Source: Symbiodinium microadriaticum (taxonomy: Eukaryota; Sar; Dinophyceae; Suessiales; Symbiodiniaceae). Taken from it: a stretch of 64,000 nucleotides of DNA. Each line of letters begins with the position of its first letter. The first letter of the stretch is position 1. A program made the translations under genes and the position numbers. Positions 53,497 through 63,115 of the stretch are shown in pieces. The notes beneath the pieces are model-generated. The model did not search any database. It saw nothing but the letters and a program-made list of their open reading frames with translations, and was not told the origin of the DNA. The stretch lies in the NCBI GenBank assembly GCA_001939145.1, contig LSRX01001139.1, forward strand, positions 71,989 through 135,988, read 5' to 3'.

Positions 53497-54308
53497 ACAA
53501 GCTCACCGAGGCTACGCACGATGGGACAATCGTCCATAACGTATGACGTGCTGTTCCCAAAGTCCGCACCAACAGAAGTCAACACCTCGTCCGAAGTGTA
53601 TACCCCGTTCTCTGTGGCGAATGAGACAGGATGTGAGTGCGCGACATGCTGCATCACATCAGACGGTATACCTTGCTGAGATAGAGCCTTGAGTGAGGTC
53701 AAAATCCGGCCAGCGCCGCTGTCGGAAATCCACTCTACATGGTAAGGGCCGGTCTGCATGACAGGGAGAGTGCTCTTGCTCTCATTGGGAAGCACAGCTG
53801 GGACAGCATTGTGAAGGACGGAAAACCAACCCACAATCGTTCGGAACAGACTACTCAATCCCGATCGTTTCCAGAATGTTGTCTTGTTCGGCGTGGAAGA
53901 TCCAACGACCGAAGAACCCCGAGCCGTAGTGGGAAGCGTCAGGGCGACAGCCGCGGCAGAGCTCTTTGCCGTGGCAGCTGCTCCACTGGCCTTTGGCGCA
54001 CTGGATTTCCCGGGAGCTGTCTCGTGGGAGAACGGGCAATTTTCACCCCGGGTGCAGGTTCCCTTTGGGAAGAAAAGACATGGCGCCTTGGGTGGATTAC
54101 CCTTCGGCGGAGCTTTGCTCTCGGCTTTGCCGCCTTTGCCTTCTCCTTTAGCCTTTGGCTTCTTGGGAGGTTTCTTAGGCTGACCACCTTTGGGGTCACC
54201 TTTGTCCTTACCGTTGCCTTTACCCTTACCCTTTGGATCCTTGCCCTTCTCGCCCTTTCCAGAACCTTTGGGGCCGTTTGGCGGCAGGCGCCGCTTTCGG
54301 ACAGTCAT
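53493..54308 (-). CDS. Copia-like gag end with CCCH zinc finger, and protease
   Basis: Residues 10-75 are a Lys/Gly/Pro repeat tail (KGSGKGEKGKDPKGKGKG type). C77, C85, C91 and H95 (CLFFPKGTC, TRGENCPFSHE) form a C-x7-C-x5-C-x3-H finger, the type found in RNA-binding CCCH proteins instead of the CCHC knuckle of most retroelement gags. The protease active site is EWISDSGAG with Asp196. The carboxy end PIVRSLGELV runs into a stop caused by a two-base insertion before the integrase frame. Confidence 0.82.
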   Translation of the reverse strand: MTVRKRRLPPNGPKGSGKGEKGKDPKGKGKGNGKDKGDPKGGQPKKPPKKPKAKGEGKGGKAESKAPPKGNPPKAPCLFFPKGTCTRGENCPFSHETAPGKSSAPKASGAAATAKSSAAAVALTLPTTARGSSVVGSSTPNKTTFWKRSGLSSLFRTIVGWFSVLHNAVPAVLPNESKSTLPVMQTGPYHVEWISDSGAGRILTSLKALSQQGIPSDVMQHVAHSHPVSFATENGVYTSDEVLTSVGADFGNSTSYVMDDCPIVRSLGELV

Positions 54309-55450
54309 CCTTCTTTGTCGGGTTTGTGCCTTTGGCCCCTGACTTTAACAATGCATGCCGGATGGATTCCTCATTGGCCTCTTCTCGGAGCTCATCGAGG
54401 AGCTCAACGAGCTGGCCCCACAGCCACCCGAACGTTCGTCGGTTGGATCCGGGAGAGCTGTCCTTGATCTTGCCAATCGCTCGCGAGAGGAGCCGACAAT
54501 GCCTGAGCTTGGCATACAACCATGAAAACATGGTGTTCTCAGCGGGCCAAGATTCGGGGCTAAACCCATTCAAGCAGAACTCGACACGCTCACGAAATGT
54601 CTGAAGGTGCTGCTGACTGAACCGTCAAGCTGAATGGCGAGGAATGTTTGCTGCGAGACGGTCGCGCCCCGAATCTTGTCGACACGAAATCGCTTGCTCA
54701 GCATTGCTAGAAGGGCCCGGGCAAAACGCCTAACATGTGGGCCCTTTCAACGAAAGCCTGAGCGGTGACCCCGAACTCCCCTTTGAGGTGCTTTGGGTCA
54801 GTCACCTGAGCGGCGATGTACGCATCCAATCTCGGAAGTCCTTCCGAGTTGTTCTGAAGGTTAGTCAGTGCTGCATCGGTGATGTTGGGATCAAGTGCAG
54901 CTTGCAACCACCGCAAAATGCGGGCCTCGCCTGACTTATCAATGCTCCCGAACTGGGTCAAGACCCCGTTCTTCCAGGACCTAAACCCAGCAGCCGAAAC
55001 CGGCACAGTGGGAAGCTTCTGATCACGGAGGTCTTTGATGTGATACGTGTTTGCTTCATAATCCTCATCTTCGGGATCCTCAACAATCGGATCATGCTCT
55101 ACCTCCTCTTCCTCCTCTCCTTCTTCATGGTCGTCACCAATGTCAAAGACTTCCGGCTGGGCAGGAGCGTGCCTACCAGGAGGAGGTTTGGGAGTAGAGA
55201 ACCATGGAACAGCCGGTGCAGAGGGAAGGCCTACTCCAGTGAACACAGGCAGTCGAAACCCATAAGGATTCGGGCTCGAAGCAGTAACAGTCCCTGTAAA
55301 GATGCTTGCATTTGCCGGTGTTCCCCTGGCTTTGCCTTTCTTTGGGGACGCTTGAGCCTTAGGGCTTGACACTGGGACATGTGGGGCACTGCTCTTCGCT
55401 CCACTCCTCTTCTTGGGTTTGGCCGCTTTAGGGCTAACAATCTCTCTCAA
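54226..55450 (-). CDS. Copia-like gag, amino and middle parts
   Basis: Two frames. 55450-54707 begins with a basic Pro/Ala-rich region and an acidic run (GDDHEEGEEEEEVEHD), then KLPTVPVSAAGFRSWKNGVL, EARILRWLQAAL and FGVTAQAFVERAHMLGVLPG. 54573-54226 reads MFSWLYAKLRHCRLLSRAIG, then FGWLWGQLVELLDELREEAN. The second piece passes into the zinc-finger frame near 54300. Together they look like the helical capsid region. About 130 bases between the pieces are out of frame, so at least two frame changes exist. Confidence 0.7.
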
Positions 55451-55517
55451 CTCCCGCGTCGTATCACCTACACTTGCCGCTTGAGAGCTTCGCTGATGTC
55501 CGCGCCATTATGGGCAT

Positions 55518-56315
55518 TCACACCTGCGGCTTGCGACATCGTCGCGGTGTTGATGCATGATGCGTCGTTCTGGGATTGTTGCTGTGACTTGAGGCTCTGC
55601 ATTTCGGACTGTATGGTTGCAATTCTAACTCCCGGTTTCTAGATTGGAGGGTCGCGATAGTCACATTAGCCTGATCTAAGTGACGTCGAGCTTCCTCCGC
55701 AACCAAGTTGACCTGATTCTCTGCCTCATCACGAAGCTTGCTAGCGTACTCTGCTGCACGACTCATGGCTTCCTGTTGGGCATTATGGACATAGTTCTGA
55801 GCCTCGGTTGTGGCACTTTGAACAAAGCTTTGCGCCTGTGCCTGGGCAAGGTGTGCGGCTGCTAAGGCTTGAGAGTGGGTTGCCGAATCAACCCCGTGCA
55901 AGTGCACTTCCTGTCGAACCTGCTGGTTATGCTGGTGTAAGTGCACATCCGGAGTGGCATGGCCATCGCCCGGTGCGAACGAAACCGGAACCCCAGCAGG
56001 TCTAGGATTAGAAATCTCACAAGCGTAAGCGGGTGGTGGAATCAGTGCTAACGCTTGGGCTTTTGCTTTAGTTGATGGAGATGAAGCTCGATGTCGGCGG
56101 GAAGTGTTACCGGGAGTGATGGGGTAAGGACTGGGGCCACGCCGGTTCCCGGCGCTCAATGCTCGCCTATGCCGTGGTGAAGACTCGCTATCGTCACCAA
56201 TCGGAACCCTGTCAACCGGCACACCTGACATCGCGGAGATCTGCTGTCCGCTACTCGATGATATTTGAAGGGCATCAGCAGAACCCTGTTCGGGAGAGGT
56301 GTTTTCAGATCTCAT
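55518..56315 (-). CDS. Coiled-coil protein of the copia-like element
   Basis: 265 codons: a Ser/Pro-rich start, then HLHQHNQQVRQEVHLHG, then a long heptad-type stretch (AAHLAQAQAQSFVQSATTEA, EYASKLRDEAENQVNLVAEE, RRHLDQANVTIATLQSRNRE, residues about 150-235). It may be the amino end of gag or a separate structural protein. The last 30 residues are probably past a frameshift. Confidence 0.55.
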   Translation of the reverse strand: MRSENTSPEQGSADALQISSSSGQQISAMSGVPVDRVPIGDDSESSPRHRRALSAGNRRGPSPYPITPGNTSRRHRASSPSTKAKAQALALIPPPAYACEISNPRPAGVPVSFAPGDGHATPDVHLHQHNQQVRQEVHLHGVDSATHSQALAAAHLAQAQAQSFVQSATTEAQNYVHNAQQEAMSRAAEYASKLRDEAENQVNLVAEEARRHLDQANVTIATLQSRNRELELQPYSPKCRASSHSNNPRTTHHASTPRRCRKPQV

Positions 56316-56389
56316 GGTTCCAAGGATGCGGGGACCCCAGGACCTTCCTGGAGTTCAAACAACCACACTTCTTCTTCTCCCTTGTTGTT

Positions 56390-57698
56390 TTACAGGGTCC
56401 GCATCCAAGCGACGATCTCGGGCACAAGATCACTAATCCAGACCTTCTCGTAGTCGAGACAAAACGCCTTAAGACCCCCAGCAGTGATCTCCTCGCAGAT
56501 GTCGCTCCTGTCGTCGATGTGCCCTACTCGGGTACAGCCCCGTTCACGCAGGAGTCGAGTCAGGAGAGCACACTTACCTGACCGCCCTTTTGGCCTGTTG
56601 GTTCGCACGAACTCTACGCCAGGCAGTTCGCGGTGCAATACTCGCTGAGTTTCTTGAGCACGCGCAACGCCAGAATACGACAGAACAAGTTCGCGGATTC
56701 TAATCCAATAAGGCTTCTCCTGCCAGAGACGCTCCCTAAACAAGTGAGTGTGATGCCAGCTGCAGTCCAGCACGTTATGGAAGTCGTACGACAGCAACAC
56801 CCCGGTGGTCTGCCGACGTTCGTCGCTGGGAAAGCTTGGGATTGTGGCAATGTCCGCGCTACCTGACGCATTATCGCCGGCGTCGGCTCCATCAAACAAT
56901 GTATCATTAGCCCAATCAGCCGCCGCGTCCCCGGACGCAGTTGCGTTCGGCGTCTCGTCTAAGATGGCCAATGGTGCGGATGATGGAGCAGGTGCGAGGG
57001 GAGGTGATCGCGAAGCCTGTTGGTTCTGGTTCCACAACCGCCACTGTTCGGTCGTCCAAGAACTAACCGTAACCTCTCTCGTTCTCTCTGGAAACCCCTC
57101 GCGCTCCAACCTGAAGGAAGCCTCTAATGTTGGGAAATCTATTTCGTCCAATTCCCTGTCCTTGGGCTTCGGTCGAGCCTTCTGCGATGGACGCAGTTTG
57201 GGAATGGCACGGCTAGGCCCTGGTATTACGGGCGCGGCTTTAGCCTTGGGAGGAACGGCAGTCCGGTTTACCCTTATACTTAGGTCGAGGCTCAGGTGGG
57301 GCTGGAGGAAGAGGTGGATTTTCAGCAGAGGCACGAGGCGGGGACTGCGAACAGTTTGAGGACTGAGCGGAAGAGGCCAAAGCGAGCTCCAGCTCGTGCA
57401 TCAACGAGTCCAATGTGCCTCGTTGTTCGCGAATGATCTGAGTGCAACCTTCCAGCTCTCGTTCTCGAACCTTGAGAAGGTGATACGCGGCTGCATGCGC
57501 CTCCGCCGGTAGAGATACACCCAGTAGCACAGCGATATTGCCCCGAACGACGTCAAGCAGCACAGACTTGCGTCGGCGGAAGTCTGGAGTGCCTTGCGGC
57601 GAAAAGGCGCCTCCGCGATTGAAAACGTGTTCAATTCTGCCATGCCAATCGCGTTCGACTGCACATTGGTCGATGGAGGCCTTCAACTGGGTCCACAT
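56390..57698 (-). CDS. HAD-like phosphohydrolase domain ORF of the copia-like element
   Basis: Two frames joined near 57.26 kb. The upstream part (57698-57260) is helical: NIAVLLGVSLPAEAHAAAYH, HLLKVRERELEGCTQIIRE. The downstream part (57334-56390) has a disordered stretch and a compact domain at 178-312 with HAD-type motifs: LSYDFHNVLD (Asp184; the usual second Asp is His186), ELVLSYSG (Ser219), a Lys at 249 or 254 (RPKGRSGK) and GHIDDRSDICEEI (Asp274, Asp275). The order and spacing fit a small HAD-superfamily fold. Similar domains occur ahead of gag in dinoflagellate copia-like elements as I know them. Loss of the second Asp makes phosphatase activity doubtful. The role in the element is unknown. 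Confidence 0.6.
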
Positions 57699-57719
57699 CG
57701 CCCAGGAAGGTTACAAAGC

Positions 57720-58900
57720 CTAGACAAGGCTGGCGAGGCCACTTAGAATCTACCCGATCTTAGCCCCCAAAAAGGAATCAAGCCGAGACAAAGCTGGCCA
57801 GGCCGAATGTGGTTGATCTCAAACCTCCTGCGGCTAAAACTGCAGATGACACCAGCCGCTGTGAGCCGAGAGTGTGGCGTACCAACGACTCCCGAACTCC
57901 CTTGATGGATCCAATCCTTTGAAGAACTTCGTTCTGTTTGGTGATGAAGTGTTGGGCGTTGGGTCTCACCGGTCGGGAACCTCCAAAGTCCCTGAATCGG
58001 GATGTTGAGTGCAGCACGTGGAGCAAGCCAACGGTGCTGTTCTTGCTGTCGGTGATAGGGATGCTCGGGAATCAACCGCGAAGGAACTCCACCGAGCAAC
58101 CCTAGTCCAGGTAATCCTTTGGAAACCTTGGCACAGCAATCCGACTGCAAAGCTTTGGAAGCAGCTTCTGCACCCCAAACTATGGAACAACCAGATCAAC
58201 CCGCCCCTCGTGCCAGGCAGAATGCCAGGAGGTTATCGTTGGATGTTCAAGAAGGTTAGGTGGGGTTGTGTTGGTATTCCTCACTGAAGGCACCTCGACG
58301 CGAAGGGGCGGAGATGCGCACAGCGAGAACACCTGATTACGGATAATGTCGCGGAACCTCCACGAACAACGGTCGGAAGTTTCGGTACCCGGTATTGCAA
58401 CCTGCGGAGCTGAAGTAGGTAGTCTCCGAATCGAAACAACTTAACCAATACTCGACGCAGGAATCTCTCCCACCTAATGCGAATGCGTAGCCGTCTCTCG
58501 TTACGAGCTACTATTCGGGACCAAAGGCAGGGACAGCAGGACGAACAGTATTCCTGCTTGAAGTCAAAGTACACCCAACGAAGCGTCTGGTAGATAGAAG
58601 GGTGTTCTTCGGATTCAGTGTGTTGCATACACGGATTGGAAGTTCGAATATGGAAAAATCTCGTGGGCAAGCCAACGGAGACTGAGGATGTGCAAGTATG
58701 TTGAGCCTGGCTCTGGCTCTTACAGTGCAATATGGAATGGATGAAAGCACAACCTAAAGGGAGGTGTGCACACTCGGAGATATGTAACGGGTGCTATGGC
58801 GTCGGGAGGCTTTACCTACCGCTCCAACCACAAACGCCACACAGCTGAGGCTGTTAACCAGGTATTTACGTGGTATACACGTACTACAAGAGACAACGTG
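57720..58900. other. Upstream region of the copia-like element, unassigned
   Basis: Minus-strand frames are short. One (58730-58281) reads RIRIRWERFLRRVLVKLFRF, then GDYLLQLRRLQYRVPKL, an Arg/Leu-rich helix of unknown meaning. This stretch may contain the 5' LTR, but no copy was found beyond 49380, so the LTR cannot be marked. Confidence 0.3.
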
Positions 58901-58918
58901 CGAAGCACTCTTTTATGT

Positions 58919-58932
58919 CTTGAGCCAAATGG
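58919..58932 (-). other. Possible spliced-leader relic
   Basis: On the minus strand the bases read CCATTTGGCTCAAG. The end of the dinoflagellate spliced leader is CCATTTTGGCTCAAG, so the match is complete but for one missing T. Relic leaders mark DNA that passed through a trans-spliced mRNA. It lies about 1.2 kb upstream of the copia-like coding region on the same strand. Confidence 0.35.
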
Positions 58933-58939
58933 TGTGATC

Positions 58940-59344
58940 AAGTGAAACGTTCGCACTGCTCTTCACCTACAGTAGTCATCTAGTTACATAACGAAAGTGC
59001 ACGGGGTCCGAGTATTTTCAACTTTATTAGAAGGTTGTTTCTGGGGGTGTGGAGAGCTTGATGGCTTCAGGTGACCTCGCCTAGCATGCCTTAGCCTACT
59101 TGCCTCACGCGTGCACACTCACAGCACTGCCTGACCTAACCCGCCTTCCAACCTTGGAAATGAGGTTCGGCTGAAGAGGAAAACCCGGTGCAAGCCTGCC
59201 CTCACGTTCCCAGAGTTAGGCAGCTATTTACATGCTACCGACTTACAGACCTAGCTACCGAAAAGAGTTGCCCACTTTGAGCGAGCTACTGACATGCGAC
59301 CCTGGCACCAACTAAAGTACGTACCTACTTACCTACGTAGCAAC
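58940..59344. other. Spacer, nothing recognised
   Basis: No reading frame of note. Short CTACCTA/ACCTACC words are frequent at 59220-59350. Confidence 0.4.
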
Positions 59345-59983
59345 CTACCTAGCAACCTTGTCACACAACAAGCGCTTGGCTTCGTTTTGCTTGCAGCGAT
59401 GCAGGATCTCAGACCACACCGTAAGTTGAAGGACTGGCTCGTGCAAAAGGCCTAGGAGCTGCAAAGCAGTGTCATCGAACACGCACAGCAAAGAACGGAA
59501 GAGCTTGAAGCAAGGTGTGGTGCACGCATACACGGCTTGAGTTTCTCTGACATGCGAGACAGCTTCCGCGATGAAGGTTCGCGTCTGCTCAACTCTCCCT
59601 CGCCAGTCGTGCAAACTGAACGCGGCGAATACTTGATCTCGAAAGGACATGTACATCGGGTGCCATATGATCGGTGGACAATCTCCATGAACAAGTTGTA
59701 TGATTGGCGGCGTTCTGGAAGCCACTAGGGTAGCCAAGACATCGGCTGCCAAGCACAAAATTTGGAGGCATTGATGGCCCTGCTCTGGTCCCAGATGTCT
59801 GCACAGAGAAGCCACAGTTTCGGTGACAAGCAATAACTGCGGAAGTCGATGCTCCATCCACGTAGTCCATGATTCCGAGGACAGGTGACTTGCAGCGGCT
59901 GCGTGAAGAGCCATCGCAAGAGATGCCACCAGAGACGGTTCGGAAGGGAGTGGCATGGCCATTGCAAGCACTCTTGAAGCCAC
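59345..59983 (-). CDS. Unrecognised helical protein, probably a host exon
   Basis: 212 codons, beginning with GTG, so the true start is upstream. Strongly helical and Leu-rich: VASLAMALHAAAASHLSSES, HRLPQLLLVTETVASLCRHL, HQCLQILCLAADVLATLVAS, FKLFRSLLCVFDDTALQLLG. It could be part of an alpha-solenoid (HEAT-type) protein. A likely upstream exon on the same strand is at about 60399-60240 (EKVVDNVYRLCRQVAACSVM, then PELSRVLLGCENAAAVLLSL). I do not recognise the family. Confidence 0.5.
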   Translation of the reverse strand: MASRVLAMAMPLPSEPSLVASLAMALHAAAASHLSSESWTTWMEHRLPQLLLVTETVASLCRHLGPEQGHQCLQILCLAADVLATLVASRTPPIIQLVHGDCPPIIWHPMYMSFRDQVFAAFSLHDWRGRVEQTRTFIAEAVSHVRETQAVYACTTPCFKLFRSLLCVFDDTALQLLGLLHEPVLQLTVWSEILHRCKQNEAKRLLCDKVAR

Positions 59984-61984
59984 ATGGCTGAGAAGAAGAA
60001 CATAGGACAGATCAAGACTTGCTGAGATGTGACTGAAAGACTACAGACTACAGCAGTCCTGGAGCTCCTTTGCGAGTTGTCTTGTCCGTCAAAGGCAGCA
60101 CGACGCGCTGCTTCGACTGACGGTGAACCCCCACTAAGAAGCGGCCGAGATGGAGCCTTCCATCCTTCGTCTTCTTGCCGGAGCTGCAGGTGCCGTCCCA
60201 CTCAAGGACTCCGGGAGGAAAGTCGACCGCCTGTGGGCAGGGAGAGCAGCACCGCTGCTGCGTTTTCGCAACCCAAGAGCACACGACTAAGTTCTGGAAC
60301 TCCGACCTTGTTCATGTCCATGACACTGCATGCCGCCACTTGACGACAGAGTCGATAGACATTGTCCACCACTTTCTCCGAGCGTCCCGCCAGGTGCACA
60401 GCCGCGTCCTGCCGAGGTTGACTGTGCAGAGTCGTCGGCAGGGCTTCAGATGAAGTGCTTGGGATTAGGGCTTACTGAAAAAAGGGTGGAGCCAGGGAGT
60501 AAGTGTGGCCTAATGCATTCTTCAATCCTGAGGGGTCTTGACAGAGAAAAGGTACATCAGTCGGAGCATACCCTGGTAGTCCAAAGTATGGCCTGCGGAG
60601 AGCTGGCCATAAAAAGGCGTAAAGGCGAACTTCCAGTTGATGCGTGGTCGATGTGCAGGACAGCTTCTCAAAGAGCATCGAAGAAGTCCAGGCGTGGAGT
60701 CTGCTTGCATCTCAGAGCTACATGCCCAACAACGTCTTTTCTTCTGGCCACCGAAGACGCCACGGCGGGCCAGGAAGGCCTGGACAGAGGCAGCAGAACC
60801 CGGAAGGGGGAAAGACTGAACTCTACACCCCCAGCAAAATACAAGTAGGCGAACAGACGGCCTTGCAGCGAGCGTTGCTCCAAGAACAGACTTCTGGAAA
60901 TCCGATCTGCTGGAGTTCGCGACGGAGCGGGTTCTGCTTGGTTTTCGGCTTCTTCTTTCCGGAGTATGCCAATCCCAAAGTGTGAAACTTGGAGTTCACA
61001 CCAGTAAGCTTGGCAAGGGTGCGGGAGGTAGGCTTCTTGCGACCGCTTGCATACCGCGCTCCATCTTGAGTGCACCTGCCTTTCATGGTCCTATCGCCCA
61101 AACCCCGGTGTAAGAAAAAACCCACATGGCAAGTTTGACGATCTGAAGCATGCAGAAGAGGAGCATGACAGAACTTGGCAAGAACTGTGTCAGACACCTG
61201 CAAGCAGAAACTCTTCCCAGGAGACCGTGCTTTTCTGGACAGGTCGGTGAAGTGCCCCCTTCAACGACCATTGCGCTGCAGCCCCGTGCGCACATCTCTG
61301 TACTGGTCTTTTACATATTCCGGCAAATCCCCAAATCGATTCATGGGGAAGGCCTGTCCGGCTTTTAGACTGTGCCACCAGCATCGCCTTTCGTTCGGGG
61401 AGGCGGTGTCTGTTGGGCGTTTTTTCAAAAGCAATTACACATCAAAGTCAAGCGGCCCTTGCAGGGTCCGCTGGCCAGTATGTAAGGACTTAAAGCAAGA
61501 GGGCAACAGCCGCAGGTGTCCCACTTGAAGGTGCGAGGCCGCATAGCCACCGGCTCCGGACTCGCAGCGGTGCTGTTCACACTGTGTTCTTCAGAGCTTG
61601 AGGTCGGAGGCGACAAGAGGCGAGCAGCCGATGCTTCTGCCGGCTGCCGAAGAGCATGGGGAGACCAAGCATTTCGAAGCGGCGACACATCTTGATTCTG
61701 ATGAAGCTGCGAATGGCTAAAGAAACAACCCAATTCCACACAAATGGACGGGGTCGCTGCCCGAGACTGAAAGCAGTGGCTCGTCGCTGTCGTCGTCTAC
61801 AACCTCGACACCGTCTGAGTTTGTCAATGCCACTGCAAGACGTCGCTGTCGAGACCACCACATCTTCTACTCCTCCGGACAAAAGATCAAAACCCCAAAC
61901 CTCATCTCAAACCCTCAAAGTGGCAAACCTAACATCCTAACTTCAAATTCCCAAAGCCCAACCCCAAAACCCCTTTTCAAGCAA
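59984..61984. other. Unassigned, probable exons of the same minus-strand gene
   Basis: Besides the helical segment at 60399-60240, a minus-strand piece at about 61080-60960 (KPTSRTLAKLTGVNSKFHTL) has believable composition. 61900-61990 is rich in CCCAAAACC/CAAACC words. No transposon domain was found. Confidence 0.3.
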
Positions 61985-61989
61985 GTCTC

Positions 61990-62175
61990 GAAACCCTGGC
62001 GCAATGGATGCCTTGGTAGCATGGACGTTATCATGGTTTGGGCATGGATGCATTGGCCAATGGATGCTTTGGTAGCATGGACGTTATCATGGTTTGGGCA
62101 TGGATGCACTGGTCAATGGATGGGTTGGCAGCATGGATGCGTTGGCCAGTGGATGCCTTGGCAGCTTGGACATGT
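61990..62175 (+). repeat. 56-base minisatellite
   Basis: The unit TTGGTAGCATGGACGTTATC continues with ATGGTTTGGGCATGGATGCA and so on. It starts at 62013 and 62069 (56 bases apart), with a diverged third unit at 62125 and a shortened fourth at 62158. Inside the unit TGGATGC recurs, so it probably grew from a shorter repeat. Confidence 0.85.
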
Positions 62176-62298
62176 GCAGAGTCTTTGTGCTTGGCCGTGC
62201 GTGCCTGTGTTCTCGGGGAGTCGTTTTCGTGGACCGGGCTGCGAGGCGAGCCCAGCTGCAAGAAAGCGAGGTCAGCTTCCGTCGCGGACGAAAACAGG

Positions 62299-62664
62299 CT
62301 ATGCCTTAAAGCCTTGCACAGGACTAGTGGCTTCAACTGAAGACGTGACTCGAAGCTTGTAAATGCAGCCCTGAAGCTTGAAAGCCGGAACTACAATCCC
62401 CAAACAACGAGGGTGATGGAGCCTATTACTAGTCCACCCTTCACAGTCATCACTCAAACCTTGGGTGTTGCTGTAGAAGCTTATGTCACCTATATCATAC
62501 GCGGGATGTATTGGTACGCTTGCTTCTTGCCATCCAGCTGCAGAAGCATCATCCAGGAATAGGTATGGTGTACCAGATAGCTCGCAAAAACTCAACACCT
62601 CATCTAGCAAACTAGCGTGGTTAAGTCCTTCTTCTGGGTTCCTATATTTGATAGCTATAACCAC
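62299..62664 (-). CDS. Unrecognised open segment
   Basis: 121 codons: VIAIKYRNPEEGLNHASLLD, then EVLSFCELSGTPYLFLDDAS and IHPAYDIGDISFYSNTQGLS. The composition is protein-like, with an FLDDAS turn, and there is no family match. It may be an element or host exon. Its end toward 62299 is not supported. Confidence 0.3.
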   Translation of the reverse strand: MVIAIKYRNPEEGLNHASLLDEVLSFCELSGTPYLFLDDASAAGWQEASVPIHPAYDIGDISFYSNTQGLSDDCEGWTSNRLHHPRCLGIVVPAFKLQGCIYKLRVTSSVEATSPVQGFKA

Positions 62665-62919
62665 TAAACTAGGACCCGTTTCCCAAGCTCCTTCCCGGCC
62701 CCATTCGGGGTCCAGTTGCCTGTGGCACTGGGGCCGACGTCAACAAGATGGATCATCGGGTCTTGCAAAGCGCGGGGTTCGCCAGTGAACACAGCTATGT
62801 GTGTTTAGGGCCTACGTTGCTGACGTCAAGGGGCTTTTTAAGGGCCTTGTCTGGCCCCTCAATTGGCTAATACCCTTGGTTACTAGCTTCCTTCTACCAC
62901 TGCTCAAAACTGCCGAAGA

Positions 62920-63115
62920 ACAAACGGACCAGTACCGAATCCTCAGCACAAACCACAAGATCTTCCGGAGCGAAAGACAAGCCCGTCTTCTCATCAACTG
63001 GCTCACCCTCCGAACCTGAATCACTCCAATGAGCCCACTGTTTCCTAACCCTGCGATCTGGTGCTGCAGGCTTTGGGGGTGTTCGCTTTGTTCGGGGATT
63101 TTGGCCTATGTTGCT
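62920..63115 (-). CDS. Unrecognised open segment, acidic
   Basis: The frame reads NPRTKRTPPKPAAPDRRVRK, then QWAHWSDSGSEGEPVDEKTG and LSFAPEDLVVCAE without a stop. A basic Pro-rich stretch before an acidic one is common in retroelement gag starts and in disordered host proteins. No assignment. Confidence 0.3.

Larger units (their letters stand above)
49380..57698 (-). mobile_element. Copia-like LTR-class retrotransposon, mostly intact coding order
   Basis: Minus-strand order: HAD-like ORF, coiled-coil ORF, gag, CCCH finger plus protease, integrase, reverse transcriptase, RNase H. Integrase before reverse transcriptase defines the copia group. All domains are recognisable, but the reading frame changes at about 57.26, 54.3, 53.49 and 50.60 kb, and a TGA interrupts it at 50538-50540. 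I could not find matching LTRs at the two ends, so the limits given are those of the coding region. Confidence 0.85.

Noticed and set aside
53739..54467. 242-codon plus-strand frame with hydrophobic stretches
   Set aside because: Antisense of the Lys/Gly-rich gag tail; Leu, Pro and Phe come from complementing Lys and Gly codons.
56805..57359. 184-codon plus-strand frame
   Set aside because: Antisense shadow of the HAD-like ORF.
49200..58900. Search for matching LTRs at the ends of the copia-like element
   Set aside because: By eye no repeat longer than about 12 bases was shared between 48.9-49.4 and 57.7-58.9 kb; an alignment could still find diverged LTRs.
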